Shown here piece after piece: positions 1-5,075 of a DNA stretch of 5,075 nucleotides. The translations under genes were made by a program, and so were the position numbers. The notes beneath the pieces were generated by a model that had not been told where the DNA came from, did no database searches, and saw nothing but the letters and a program-made list of their open reading frames with translations. The DNA lies in contig JAICHC010000277.1 in the NCBI GenBank assembly GCA_025922795.1, positions 1 to 5,075 on the forward strand, given 5' to 3'. The DNA is from Candidatus Binatia bacterium (GTDB lineage: Bacteria; Desulfobacterota_B; Binatia; UBA9968). How positions within the stretch are numbered: position 1 is the stretch's first letter; each line of letters opens with the position of its first letter.

Positions 1-37
1 CAACCGAACGCTTGAAACCTCGTCACGCGGCGCGCTC

Positions 38-997
38 ATGAACGAAACCGTCGAGTTTCTGCTTCGGCACGGCTATACTCTGCTTTTCGGTTGGGTGTTG
101 GTCGAGCAGATGGGCTTGCCGATACCCGCAGTCCCTTTGCTGCTTGCGGCCGGAGCGCTGGCTGGCTCGGGCCGGATGGATTTGCCGGCGGCGCTAAGCA
201 TGGCCCTGATCGCGGTCATTTTGGCTGATGTGTTTTGGTATTATCTCGGCCGCTCCCGCGGCGGGCGCATCTTGAAACTTTTGTGCCGCATCACCCTCGA
301 ACCGGACTCGTGCGTGCGTCGCACCGAAAACGTTTTCGTTCGTCACGGCGCGCGTGCTTTGCTGATCGCCAAATTCGTTCCGGGTCTGAATACCGCGGCG
401 CCGACCCTTTCCGGAGTCTTTCGCATGCCGCTGGCGCGCTTCCTGGTATTCGATGTTCTCGGCGGGTTTTTCTGGGTCGTCACCTTCATCGGACTCGGCT
501 TCATCTTCAGCGACCAACTCGAACAGTTGGCACTCTACGCCTCGCGCTGGGGCACCTCCCTGGTCATCGCATTGATCGGAGCTTTGGCGGGTTATGTCTC
601 GTGGAAGTATTTCCAGCGCCAGCGCTTTCTGCGCAGCCTGCGCACGGCGCGGATCTCGCCGCAGGAATTGCTGGACCGGCTAAACGCCGGTGATCCGATT
701 ATGATCGTCGATCTGCGCCAACCGATCGACATCGAAACGCAGCCTTACATGATACCCGGCGCGCTGTGCATCGCGGTGGAGGAGCTGGAAGAGCGCCATC
801 ATGAAATTCCGCGCGATCGGGATATTGTCGTCTACTGCTCCTGACCCAATGAAGCGACCAGCGCCCGTGTGGCGCTGCTGCTGCGAAAAAGGGGAATTAC
901 CAGAATCCATCCGCTTGCCGGCGGCATCGATGCCTGGCTAGCGAACAAGTTTCCGCTCGAACGACCCGGCGCCGTCAAGGAAAAGGCTTTAGTTTGA
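38..997 (+). CDS. DedA-family membrane protein fused to rhodanese domain; probable selenoprotein (in-frame UGA = Sec269)
   Basis: The protein has 319 residues if the TGA at 842-844 is read as selenocysteine. Residues about 10-195 form a DedA/SNARE-associated (VTT) inner-membrane domain with hydrophobic stretches near 12-42, 50-70, 133-157 and 172-190 and family motifs EQMGLPIP (23-30) and KFVPGLNT (112-119). Residues about 205-305 are a cytoplasmic rhodanese (sulfurtransferase) domain with VDLR (224-227), IPGA (239-242), the catalytic-loop Cys267 in VVYCS, and GGIDAW near 295-300. After the TGA the frame continues as PNEATSARVALLL and closes at 995-997, giving a complete rhodanese fold; stopping at 844 would delete its second half. 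Third codon positions stay mostly G/C after the TGA (about 31 of 50). The start gives a typical DedA N-terminus, but no clear Shine-Dalgarno precedes it and the frame is open to the window edge, so an upstream start is possible. DedA proteins are linked to lipid flipping and membrane homeostasis; the role of the fused rhodanese is unknown. The alternative is a nonsense mutation or sequencing error. Confidence 0.8.
842..844 (+). other. In-frame TGA, predicted selenocysteine codon
   Basis: The codon follows Cys267-Ser268 of the rhodanese active-site loop, giving C-S-U-P-N-E. As I recall the DedA-rhodanese family, this position is normally Cys (C-S-C-P-N-E or C-T-C-P-N-E). A TGA in place of a redox-active Cys, with coding continuing in frame, is the classical selenoprotein signature. 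It is one base change from TGC/TGT, so a mutation or read error cannot be excluded from a single sequence. Confidence 0.72.
853..882 (+). promoter_or_regulatory. Candidate bacterial SECIS hairpin
   Basis: A perfect 7-bp stem (CAGCGCC at 859-865 with GGCGCTG at 871-877) closes a 5-nt loop CGUGU (866-870). A further 3-bp lower stem is possible (853-855 with 880-882) across a small internal loop. The apical loop starts 21 nt after the TGA and has G at its second position followed by U. From memory, bacterial SECIS elements lie inside the coding region directly after the UGA, with a short apical loop having G in its first two positions about 16-37 nt away, so this one fits. SelB would bind it to deliver Sec-tRNA. 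There is no obvious bulged U as in E. coli fdhF. GC-rich coding DNA can form such a hairpin by chance. Confidence 0.65.
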
Positions 998-1021
998 GGT
1001 GCGCGCGTTGCAAGCGCTTCG

Positions 1022-2206
1022 TTAGCTTCGGGGAGCCGGTTTTCGCCGCAACGTATCGAGGTATTTGAGCCCGCTGGCAGTGTTGAAAATCAGCACCTCG
1101 TGGGCGGGTTTGATCCACCCGGTCATTAACAAGCGGCGCAGCGCGGCGGCGCACGCGGCGCCTTCGGGGCAGAAAAAAATCCCTTCGGTTTTCCCCACCC
1201 TGGGGATTTCCGCGAGCATCTCATCGTCGCTGACGCTCAGGGCCGCGCCGCCGCTTTGGCGGATTGCTTGCAAGATCAAAAAATCCCCTATCGCTTGAGG
1301 CACGCGTAAACCCGAGGCGATCGTATGCGCATTGGGCCAGGGCTCTGCGCTCGCTTTGTGTTCGTCGAAGGCTTTGACGATGGGCGCACAGCCGCTGGCT
1401 TGCACCGAAACCATGCGCGGGCGCGCGCTGCCGATCCAGCCGAGCTCTTGGATCTCGGCGAATGCCTTCCACATGCCGATGAGGCCGGTGCCGCCGCCGG
1501 TGGGATAGATGATCACGTCAGGGAGACGCCAGTCGAGTTGCTCGGCGATCTCATAGCCGATGGTCTTCTTGCCCTCGACACGATAGGGCTCTTTCAAGGT
1601 CGAAACGTCGAACCAGCCTTCGGCGGCCTTTTGCTCGCCAATGATGCGGCCGCAATCGTTGATGAGACCATCGACCAAAGTCAGCTTGGCGCCGTACTGT
1701 TCGACTTCGACTCGATTGGCAAGCGGTGTGTCGCGCGGCATGAACACATGGGCTTCAATACCGGCGCGCGCCGCATACGCGGCAAAAGAGCCGCCGGCGT
1801 TACCAGCCGATGGTATGGCGGCTTTCGTTACCCCGAGCTCTTTCGCCCGGGAGATCGCTAGCGAGAGGCCGCGGTCTTTGAAGGAGCCGGTTGGATTTTG
1901 CGCTTCGTCTTTGATCCAAAGTTGCTTCAAACCCAGCTCGCCGCCCAGTTTTTTTGCGTGCAGAAGCGGCGTAAAGCCCTCACCCAGAGAAATACGATTG
2001 GCGTCATCCTGCAGCGGCAGAAGCTCGCGGTAGCGCCACAACGAAGCGGCACGACGTTGGAGAGAGGATTTTGCGAAAACTGCTTTGGCTTTTTCAAGAT
2101 CATAGCGAACCCATAGCGGCGAACCGCACGGGCAGAGGTTCAGTAACTCGGACAGGCCGAAGTGAGCCCCGCAGCGCGCACAATCGATCGCTTGGGCAAA
2201 TGACAT
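1022..2206 (-). CDS. thrC: Threonine synthase (PLP-dependent, zinc-ribbon N-terminus)
   Basis: This 394-residue cytoplasmic enzyme is of the PLP fold-type II family. Threonine synthase converts O-phosphohomoserine to threonine and phosphate, the last step of threonine biosynthesis. An N-terminal zinc ribbon is visible (Cys9, Cys12, Cys25, Cys27). The PLP-binding lysine is Lys110 in NPTGSFKDRG. Asn-containing SAGNAGGS lies at 133-140, the phosphate-binding glycine loop PTGGGTG at 235-241, PEGA at 347-350, and NTASGLKY near the C-terminus. Length and motif order match the threonine synthase-like subgroup that carries a zinc ribbon. Related ligases and lyases (threonine deaminase, cysteate synthase) share the fold, so substrate assignment is by motif resemblance only. 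The start gives the zinc ribbon right at the N-terminus, but only a weak purine stretch precedes it, so ribosome binding is not convincing. It is transcribed toward the selenoprotein gene and is separated by more than 300 bp from the upstream same-strand gene, so it probably has its own promoter. Confidence 0.85.
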   Translation of the reverse strand: MSFAQAIDCARCGAHFGLSELLNLCPCGSPLWVRYDLEKAKAVFAKSSLQRRAASLWRYRELLPLQDDANRISLGEGFTPLLHAKKLGGELGLKQLWIKDEAQNPTGSFKDRGLSLAISRAKELGVTKAAIPSAGNAGGSFAAYAARAGIEAHVFMPRDTPLANRVEVEQYGAKLTLVDGLINDCGRIIGEQKAAEGWFDVSTLKEPYRVEGKKTIGYEIAEQLDWRLPDVIIYPTGGGTGLIGMWKAFAEIQELGWIGSARPRMVSVQASGCAPIVKAFDEHKASAEPWPNAHTIASGLRVPQAIGDFLILQAIRQSGGAALSVSDDEMLAEIPRVGKTEGIFFCPEGAACAAALRRLLMTGWIKPAHEVLIFNTASGLKYLDTLRRKPAPRS

Positions 2207-2308
2207 GGAGGTCGGTCCGAAAAAGATATGGAGAATTGCTCGATAGAGAACAGAAGATCGAGGATGGCCCTCTTCAATCTCCGGTCGGACGTCTCGGACT
2301 ATCGCGAC

Positions 2309-2338
2309 TTATTAAGGAGTTCATAAGTATCTAGACAA
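2309..2338 (-). promoter_or_regulatory. Weak candidate promoter for threonine synthase gene
   Basis: On the minus strand TTGTCT (2338-2333, 4 of 6 to the sigma-70 -35 consensus) is followed 18 nt later by TAATAA (2314-2309, 3 of 6 to the -10 consensus), about 100 nt upstream of the start codon. It lies in the most A+T-rich patch of the gap. The match is poor and the sigma preference of this organism is unknown. Confidence 0.2.
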
Positions 2339-2348
2339 CAGGGTTGGT

Positions 2349-2510
2349 TGGACACGAAGGGACGACTCGTTCCAAGCCCAGGCAAAGCGTCTGTGCGTCA
2401 TCGGCCACCCCCCGAGCCTCACGCCCCGAGTGCTTAATTTTGGGCGTGGGTGCGAAAGCATCCTTTAAGTCCTGGTGCCTGCGCTTTCTACGACTCGCCC
2501 CTTCGTCCCA
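2349..2510. repeat. Long imperfect inverted repeat with nested hairpins (structured RNA or MITE-like element)
   Basis: The arm at 2354-2369 pairs with 2491-2506 at 14 of 16 positions (ACGAAGGG with CCCTTCGT, then CGA with TCG, then TCG with CGA). Similarity of the two ends continues outward to 2349 and 2510 with a small gap. Nested inside are AAAGCG (2384-2389) with CGCTTT (2482-2487), a 9-bp stem at 2418-2426 and 2442-2450 including a G-T pair, and a 6-bp hairpin closed by a GAAA tetraloop (2448-2463). The last two stems compete for 2448-2450. The nesting suggests either a folded transcript or a small mobile element with terminal inverted repeats. I see no target-site duplication and no match to a named RNA family. 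Confidence 0.4.
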
Positions 2511-2535
2511 GTATGTTTACTAACTAACGACCTCC

Positions 2536-3081
2536 TTAGTAAGCCAGCGGTTCGTTGCTTCCGGGTACCGGTACGGCAAAGGCGTTGAGGGTCATGGCGA
2601 CCATCGCATAGAAGCCGATGGCGCTGACCAGCTCGACCATGACTTGTTCTCCGAAACTCGCGATCCCGCGCTGATAACTCGCGTCCGACAACGTTTGAGT
2701 GGTGTTCAGCTCTATCGTGAAGTCGTAAACCAGCCGCTCGTCTTCGCGGGTGAAATCCGGCGTGCGCCGTTGACGGATCGCTTCAATGATCTCGGGAGAG
2801 ATTCCGAATTTGAGCGCGTGGGGCTCATGGATGAACCAGGCATACTGCGCGGTGGCCAGCCGCGCCGCGACAAGAATCATCAACTCGAGCAAGCGCCGTT
2901 CGAGCTTTACACGCGAAGCGAACATCTCCTGGAGCTTGATCGTGTTCTCGCAAAGCTCCGCGTTGCGCAACCAAACCGCGAATGGACCGCGCATATGGCC
3001 GCGCTCGCGCACCATTCGATCATAGATCGAGCGCTGCTCGGGTGCGAGATTATTTTCGTCGATTTCTGGCAGACGGCCCAT
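2536..3081 (-). CDS. Carboxymuconolactone decarboxylase-like (AhpD-fold) protein
   Basis: This protein has 181 residues. The frame is open further upstream, but the start at 3081 is chosen because a GAGGAG Shine-Dalgarno sits 5 nt before the ATG and the N-terminus MGRLPEID resembles family members; the upstream extension would translate a palindromic repeat. The core helix region ELMILVAARLATAQYAWFIHEPHALKFG (about 66-93) is characteristic of the CMD family, with Glu66, His85 and His88 retained. The redox CxxC of true AhpD peroxidase partners is missing: Ala78 and Ala81 occupy those places by my alignment. It is therefore unlikely to be a disulfide-based alkylhydroperoxidase. True gamma-carboxymuconolactone decarboxylase acts in the protocatechuate branch of aromatic degradation, but most proteins of this type have no known substrate. 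It lies 178 nt downstream of the VOC gene on the same strand, so it may belong to the same catabolic unit. Its TAA stop begins a perfect Shine-Dalgarno-like sequence. Confidence 0.8.
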   Translation of the reverse strand: MGRLPEIDENNLAPEQRSIYDRMVRERGHMRGPFAVWLRNAELCENTIKLQEMFASRVKLERRLLELMILVAARLATAQYAWFIHEPHALKFGISPEIIEAIRQRRTPDFTREDERLVYDFTIELNTTQTLSDASYQRGIASFGEQVMVELVSAIGFYAMVAMTLNAFAVPVPGSNEPLAY

Positions 3082-3086
3082 CGATT

Positions 3087-3092
3087 CTCCTC
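3087..3092 (-). promoter_or_regulatory. Shine-Dalgarno fixing the start of the CMD-like gene
   Basis: GAGGAG on the minus strand lies 5 nt before the ATG at 3081-3079. It decides the start over the in-frame ATG 123 nt further upstream, whose extension would run through a palindromic repeat. Confidence 0.75.
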
Positions 3093-3147
3093 GGCAAGCG
3101 GTTCCCAGAGTTCCGAGTCGTTCCAGACGTTCAAGCCCCCTCTTGTG

Positions 3148-3172
3148 TTCTCCCCGCGGACGCGGGGGAGAA
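3148..3172. repeat. REP-like palindrome
   Basis: TTCTCCCCGCG (3148-3158) and CGCGGGGGAGAA (3161-3172) are complementary apart from one extra G, around a 2-nt centre. The hairpin lies in the 178-nt spacer between the VOC and CMD-like genes. Short C-rich/G-rich palindromes of this form are frequent dispersed extragenic repeats in proteobacterial and related genomes. No T-run follows on either strand, so it does not look like an intrinsic terminator, though it could stabilise or attenuate the transcript. Confidence 0.6.
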
Positions 3173-3259
3173 TGCAGGAGGAGGATCACCCAGGGCAGAA
3201 TCATCCATCATTGATTGAAGCGCACTCGAATCAAACCTCAGATGCGAAAAGAGAGCGGG

Positions 3260-4294
3260 TTACGGCTGCTGCCCCTTCTTCAGCGATTCGGCGAGCTCGC
3301 GCAAATATTCTTCCTGCTCCTTGCCCTCGTACAGCGCGAGCGAGCCATCGCTTTTCAGCGGGATGCCGCCGAAGAAATGAAAAGCGTGGCCGTCCCAGTC
3401 GTAGAACTCATCACCGCGTTGATAAATCTCTTTCCACTTGTAACCGACCGGACTACGGTGCAGACCCGTGCGGGCCGGGAAGTTGTCTTCTTTATCGCGC
3501 GAGTCTTTGAGAGTTTCTTTCGGTCCCTCTTCTTCGGGAAGGCTCTCCCACATGCGGCGGTAGTTGGGAAAAAATTCTTCCTCGCGAACCAGCAAGGCCG
3601 TGTGCATGTCCCACCATGGGCTGTGTCCGGCGATGCGCTCATCGACCTGGTCAACCAGTTTATAGACCAGCCGAGCTCCCGCGCGCATGCGCAGCACGAG
3701 TGTTCCCTCGGCCGTTTGAGAATTACGCTCGACAGCCATGCCGCAATACTTTTCGAAAAAAGCCGCGGTCCTGGCGAGATCGCGGGAGCCGTAGACTCCG
3801 TGGCTGATGCGGCCGACCCTTTCTTCGGTGGCGATCTCCATGGCGCCTTCCGGCATTTTGACCGGCGCCCAAAATTCATACTGGTTGCCGTCCGGATCGG
3901 CGAAATAGATGACCGTCCCGTCTTCCCCTTCGGCGGCGGTTTTTACCGGATCGGTGTGCGGGATTTTGTGTTTGTCGAGCCGGCGCAGGTGCCGATCGAT
4001 ATCTTCGGGCTGAATGTAAAAGCCGCACCTGGGGAGATCCTTCCCCAATTCCTTCGCCGCCGGGTAGTTTTCCGGCTGGAGGAACGCGCCGATGCGGCAC
4101 GAACCGCCCTCCCACCACATGAAACAGAAGATCGGCGTGCTCTTTTTTCTCATGTTGGTCGTAAGTCCGTTGATCGGCCGGATCGGCAGACCGGTGGCGT
4201 TGAGCGCCCAGTAGGTCCACGCCGGCAAGTCGTTCGTGCCGACCACATAATGATCGATCCAGTGGACGGCGCCTTTAGGTTCCACGCTGTTCAT
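3260..4294 (-). CDS. Two-domain VOC-superfamily protein, extradiol-dioxygenase-like
   Basis: This protein has 344 residues. The start at 4294 is preferred over an in-frame ATG 60 nt upstream because GGGAGGA precedes it by 6 nt and the product begins close to the first VOC strand. Two vicinal-oxygen-chelate modules are visible: module 1 about 10-145, starting VHWIDHYVVG (His15) and ending DPDGNQYEFW (Glu140); module 2 about 161-310, starting RISHGVYGS (His165), with MHTALLV (His231) and ending DWDGHAFHFF (His306). Type I extradiol dioxygenases use only the second module to hold Fe(II) or Mn(II) through two His and one Glu; here the residue aligned with the Glu appears to be His306. A ring-cleavage or other metal-dependent reaction is inferred from fold and neighbours only. 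The C-terminus (about 320-344) is charged and helical. It follows the amidohydrolase gene by 49 nt on the same strand, so co-transcription is likely. Confidence 0.78.
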   Translation of the reverse strand: MNSVEPKGAVHWIDHYVVGTNDLPAWTYWALNATGLPIRPINGLTTNMRKKSTPIFCFMWWEGGSCRIGAFLQPENYPAAKELGKDLPRCGFYIQPEDIDRHLRRLDKHKIPHTDPVKTAAEGEDGTVIYFADPDGNQYEFWAPVKMPEGAMEIATEERVGRISHGVYGSRDLARTAAFFEKYCGMAVERNSQTAEGTLVLRMRAGARLVYKLVDQVDERIAGHSPWWDMHTALLVREEEFFPNYRRMWESLPEEEGPKETLKDSRDKEDNFPARTGLHRSPVGYKWKEIYQRGDEFYDWDGHAFHFFGGIPLKSDGSLALYEGKEQEEYLRELAESLKKGQQP

Positions 4295-4300
4295 CGAAGG

Positions 4301-4307
4301 TCCTCCC
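4301..4307 (-). promoter_or_regulatory. Shine-Dalgarno fixing the start of the VOC gene
   Basis: GGGAGGA on the minus strand lies 6 nt before the ATG at 4294-4292, within the 49-nt spacer after the amidohydrolase stop. It favours this start over the in-frame ATG at 4354, which would overlap the amidohydrolase gene. Confidence 0.7.
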
Positions 4308-4343
4308 TGCTGCTCATCATGAAAAAGGCCAATACCCACTACA

Positions 4344-5075
4344 TCACAGGCCATACAGCGCTGCGGCGTTTTCGCGATAGATTTTCCTTTTCACATCGTC
4401 CTGAAGATGCGCCGAGTCTTTCTCGATAATCTCTTTTGAAAAAGGCCAGGTGCTATCCGGGTGCGGGTAGTCCGAGCCCCACATGATATGGCCTTCGCCG
4501 AAGAATTCGATGAGGTGCAATCCGACCCGATCTGTTTGAAACGTCGCCCAAACCTGACGCTTGAAAATCTCGCTGGGCATCGCTTTCAGAGGAATCTCCG
4601 CGGCCTTGCGGCGCTCGAATTGTCTCTTGTAACGATAATCCATTTCTTGAACGACGAACGGGATCCAGCCGATGGCCGATTCGGCGAGACAGAATTTCAA
4701 TTTCGGATGGCGCTCCAAGGTTCCGAAGTTGAACATGTTCACGAACGGATTGAAAAACGAAGTCGCGCCGTTGCTGAGCCCCATATCGAAGGTTCCCGGG
4801 CGCTCGCCGGGCTTGACGGCGTCGATGGTCGCCCTGACGGTTCCCGACTGGGTGCTGCCGCCGACGTGATACGACACGACGATGCCGGCGTCTTCGGCGG
4901 CATCCCAGAACCCGTCCCAGGGCTTCATATTCATCTCGAGCGTGACGTCGTTGACCAGAAAGTTGGCTTCTTTAAACCCCAGCTTGGCCACCCGGATGAC
5001 TTCATCGCGCGCCGCTTCAGCGTCGACCGATGAGAGCATGGCGACGGGAAAGAAGCGCTTCGGCGCGGTCTTGCC
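4344..5075 (-). CDS. Amidohydrolase (ACMSD/LigW-like amidohydrolase_2 family), 5' end beyond window
   Basis: The visible 243 residues are the C-terminal part of a metal-dependent TIM-barrel hydrolase or decarboxylase. Full-length members are usually about 330-400 residues, so the N-terminus with its metal-binding HxH motif lies outside the window. The frame is open to the window edge; the internal ATG at 5039 is not the start, since the preceding codons (KRFFPVAML) match the usual family sequence. Visible hallmarks are YHVG (His70 of the fragment, a probable metal ligand), AESAIGWIPF (131-140), the catalytic/metal-binding Asp202 in MWGSDYPHPD, and the family C-terminus RENAAALYGL. Related enzymes include aminocarboxymuconate semialdehyde decarboxylase and 5-carboxyvanillate decarboxylase; the exact reaction cannot be assigned. 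It is first in sight of a same-strand group with the VOC and CMD-like genes, consistent with processing of an aromatic or ring-cleaved compound. Confidence 0.85.
   Translation of the reverse strand, partial: GKTAPKRFFPVAMLSSVDAEAARDEVIRVAKLGFKEANFLVNDVTLEMNMKPWDGFWDAAEDAGIVVSYHVGGSTQSGTVRATIDAVKPGERPGTFDMGLSNGATSFFNPFVNMFNFGTLERHPKLKFCLAESAIGWIPFVVQEMDYRYKRQFERRKAAEIPLKAMPSEIFKRQVWATFQTDRVGLHLIEFFGEGHIMWGSDYPHPDSTWPFSKEIIEKDSAHLQDDVKRKIYRENAAALYGL

Larger units (their letters stand above)
2207..2535. other. Intergenic region without a convincing gene
   Basis: These 329 bases lie between threonine synthase and the carboxymuconolactone-decarboxylase-like gene, both on the minus strand. The only open frame of note is a short plus-strand one reaching in from inside threonine synthase, with no recognisable protein features. 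The region holds an imperfect long inverted repeat with nested hairpins (2349-2510) and an A+T-richer patch near 2300-2345 that could contain a promoter for the threonine synthase gene. I see no tRNA cloverleaf and no terminator with a T-run. Confidence 0.6.

Noticed and set aside
38..844. DedA protein ending at the TGA at 842-844, with the rest noncoding
   Set aside because: This would cut the rhodanese domain directly after its catalytic Cys, while the sequence beyond the TGA still encodes conserved rhodanese residues in the same frame and a SECIS-like hairpin follows. A pseudogene remains possible but is the weaker reading.
998..1021. Bidirectional terminator between the convergent genes
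   Set aside because: The 24-nt gap has no stable stem with a T-run.
1325..2033. Plus-strand open frames opposite threonine synthase
   Set aside because: They are shadows of a gene with intact PLP-lysine, glycine-loop and zinc-ribbon motifs.
2071..2334. Plus-strand open frame of 87 codons reaching into the intergenic gap
   Set aside because: It starts inside threonine synthase on the opposite strand, has no visible Shine-Dalgarno and resembles nothing I recognise.
2349..2510. tRNA-Sec gene (selC), considered because of the selenoprotein
   Set aside because: I could not fit an acceptor/T-arm pattern or a TCA anticodon arm on either strand; the fold is a long nested hairpin instead.
3148..3172. 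Rho-independent terminator
   Set aside because: Neither strand has a T-run after the stem, and the hairpin lies in a spacer between same-strand genes.
3082..3204. N-terminal extension of the CMD-like protein to the ATG at 3204
   Set aside because: The extension would translate the palindromic repeat into a Pro/Arg-rich stretch unlike the family, whereas a strong GAGGAG stands before the ATG at 3081.
2644..4429. Long plus-strand open frames opposite the CMD-like and VOC genes
   Set aside because: They have no recognisable motifs and low-complexity Arg/Ala/Pro-rich content, and lie antisense to genes with clear family signatures and Shine-Dalgarno starts.
4461..5033. Plus-strand open frame of 190 codons
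   Set aside because: It is antisense to the amidohydrolase, whose motifs GSDYPHPD and RENAAALYGL are unmistakable.

Overview
The window comes from a moderately G+C-rich bacterial chromosome with densely packed genes and Shine-Dalgarno starts. The gene types (DedA-rhodanese fusion; amidohydrolase, VOC and carboxymuconolactone-decarboxylase-like genes in a row) are common in uncultured soil and sediment lineages such as Deltaproteobacteria/Binatia-like, Tectomicrobia or Rokubacteria. The sequence alone does not fix the phylum.

Layout. Plus strand, 38-997: a DedA-type membrane protein fused to a C-terminal rhodanese domain. Its reading frame is interrupted by one in-frame TGA at 842-844. That TGA sits two residues after the rhodanese catalytic Cys, where related proteins, as I remember them, carry Cys (Y-C-S-C-P-N-E). 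The frame then continues through the rest of the rhodanese domain to a TGA at 995-997. A perfect 7-bp hairpin with a G/U-containing loop lies 21 nt downstream of the TGA, as expected for a bacterial SECIS element. I therefore annotate the gene as a probable selenoprotein of 319 residues. This is the most interesting signal in the window.

Minus strand, 1022-2206: a PLP-dependent threonine synthase with an N-terminal zinc ribbon, converging on the selenoprotein gene with a 24-nt gap. The interval 2207-2535 has no convincing gene. It holds an imperfect inverted repeat about 160 bp long overall with smaller nested hairpins, and a weak candidate promoter for the threonine synthase gene.

Minus strand, 5075-2536: three genes in the same direction, in transcription order an amidohydrolase (5' end outside the window), a two-domain VOC/extradiol-dioxygenase-like protein and a carboxymuconolactone-decarboxylase-like protein. 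They look like a small catabolic unit, perhaps for an aromatic or ring-cleavage substrate, but the substrate cannot be read from the sequence. A REP-like palindrome lies in the 178-nt spacer before the last gene.
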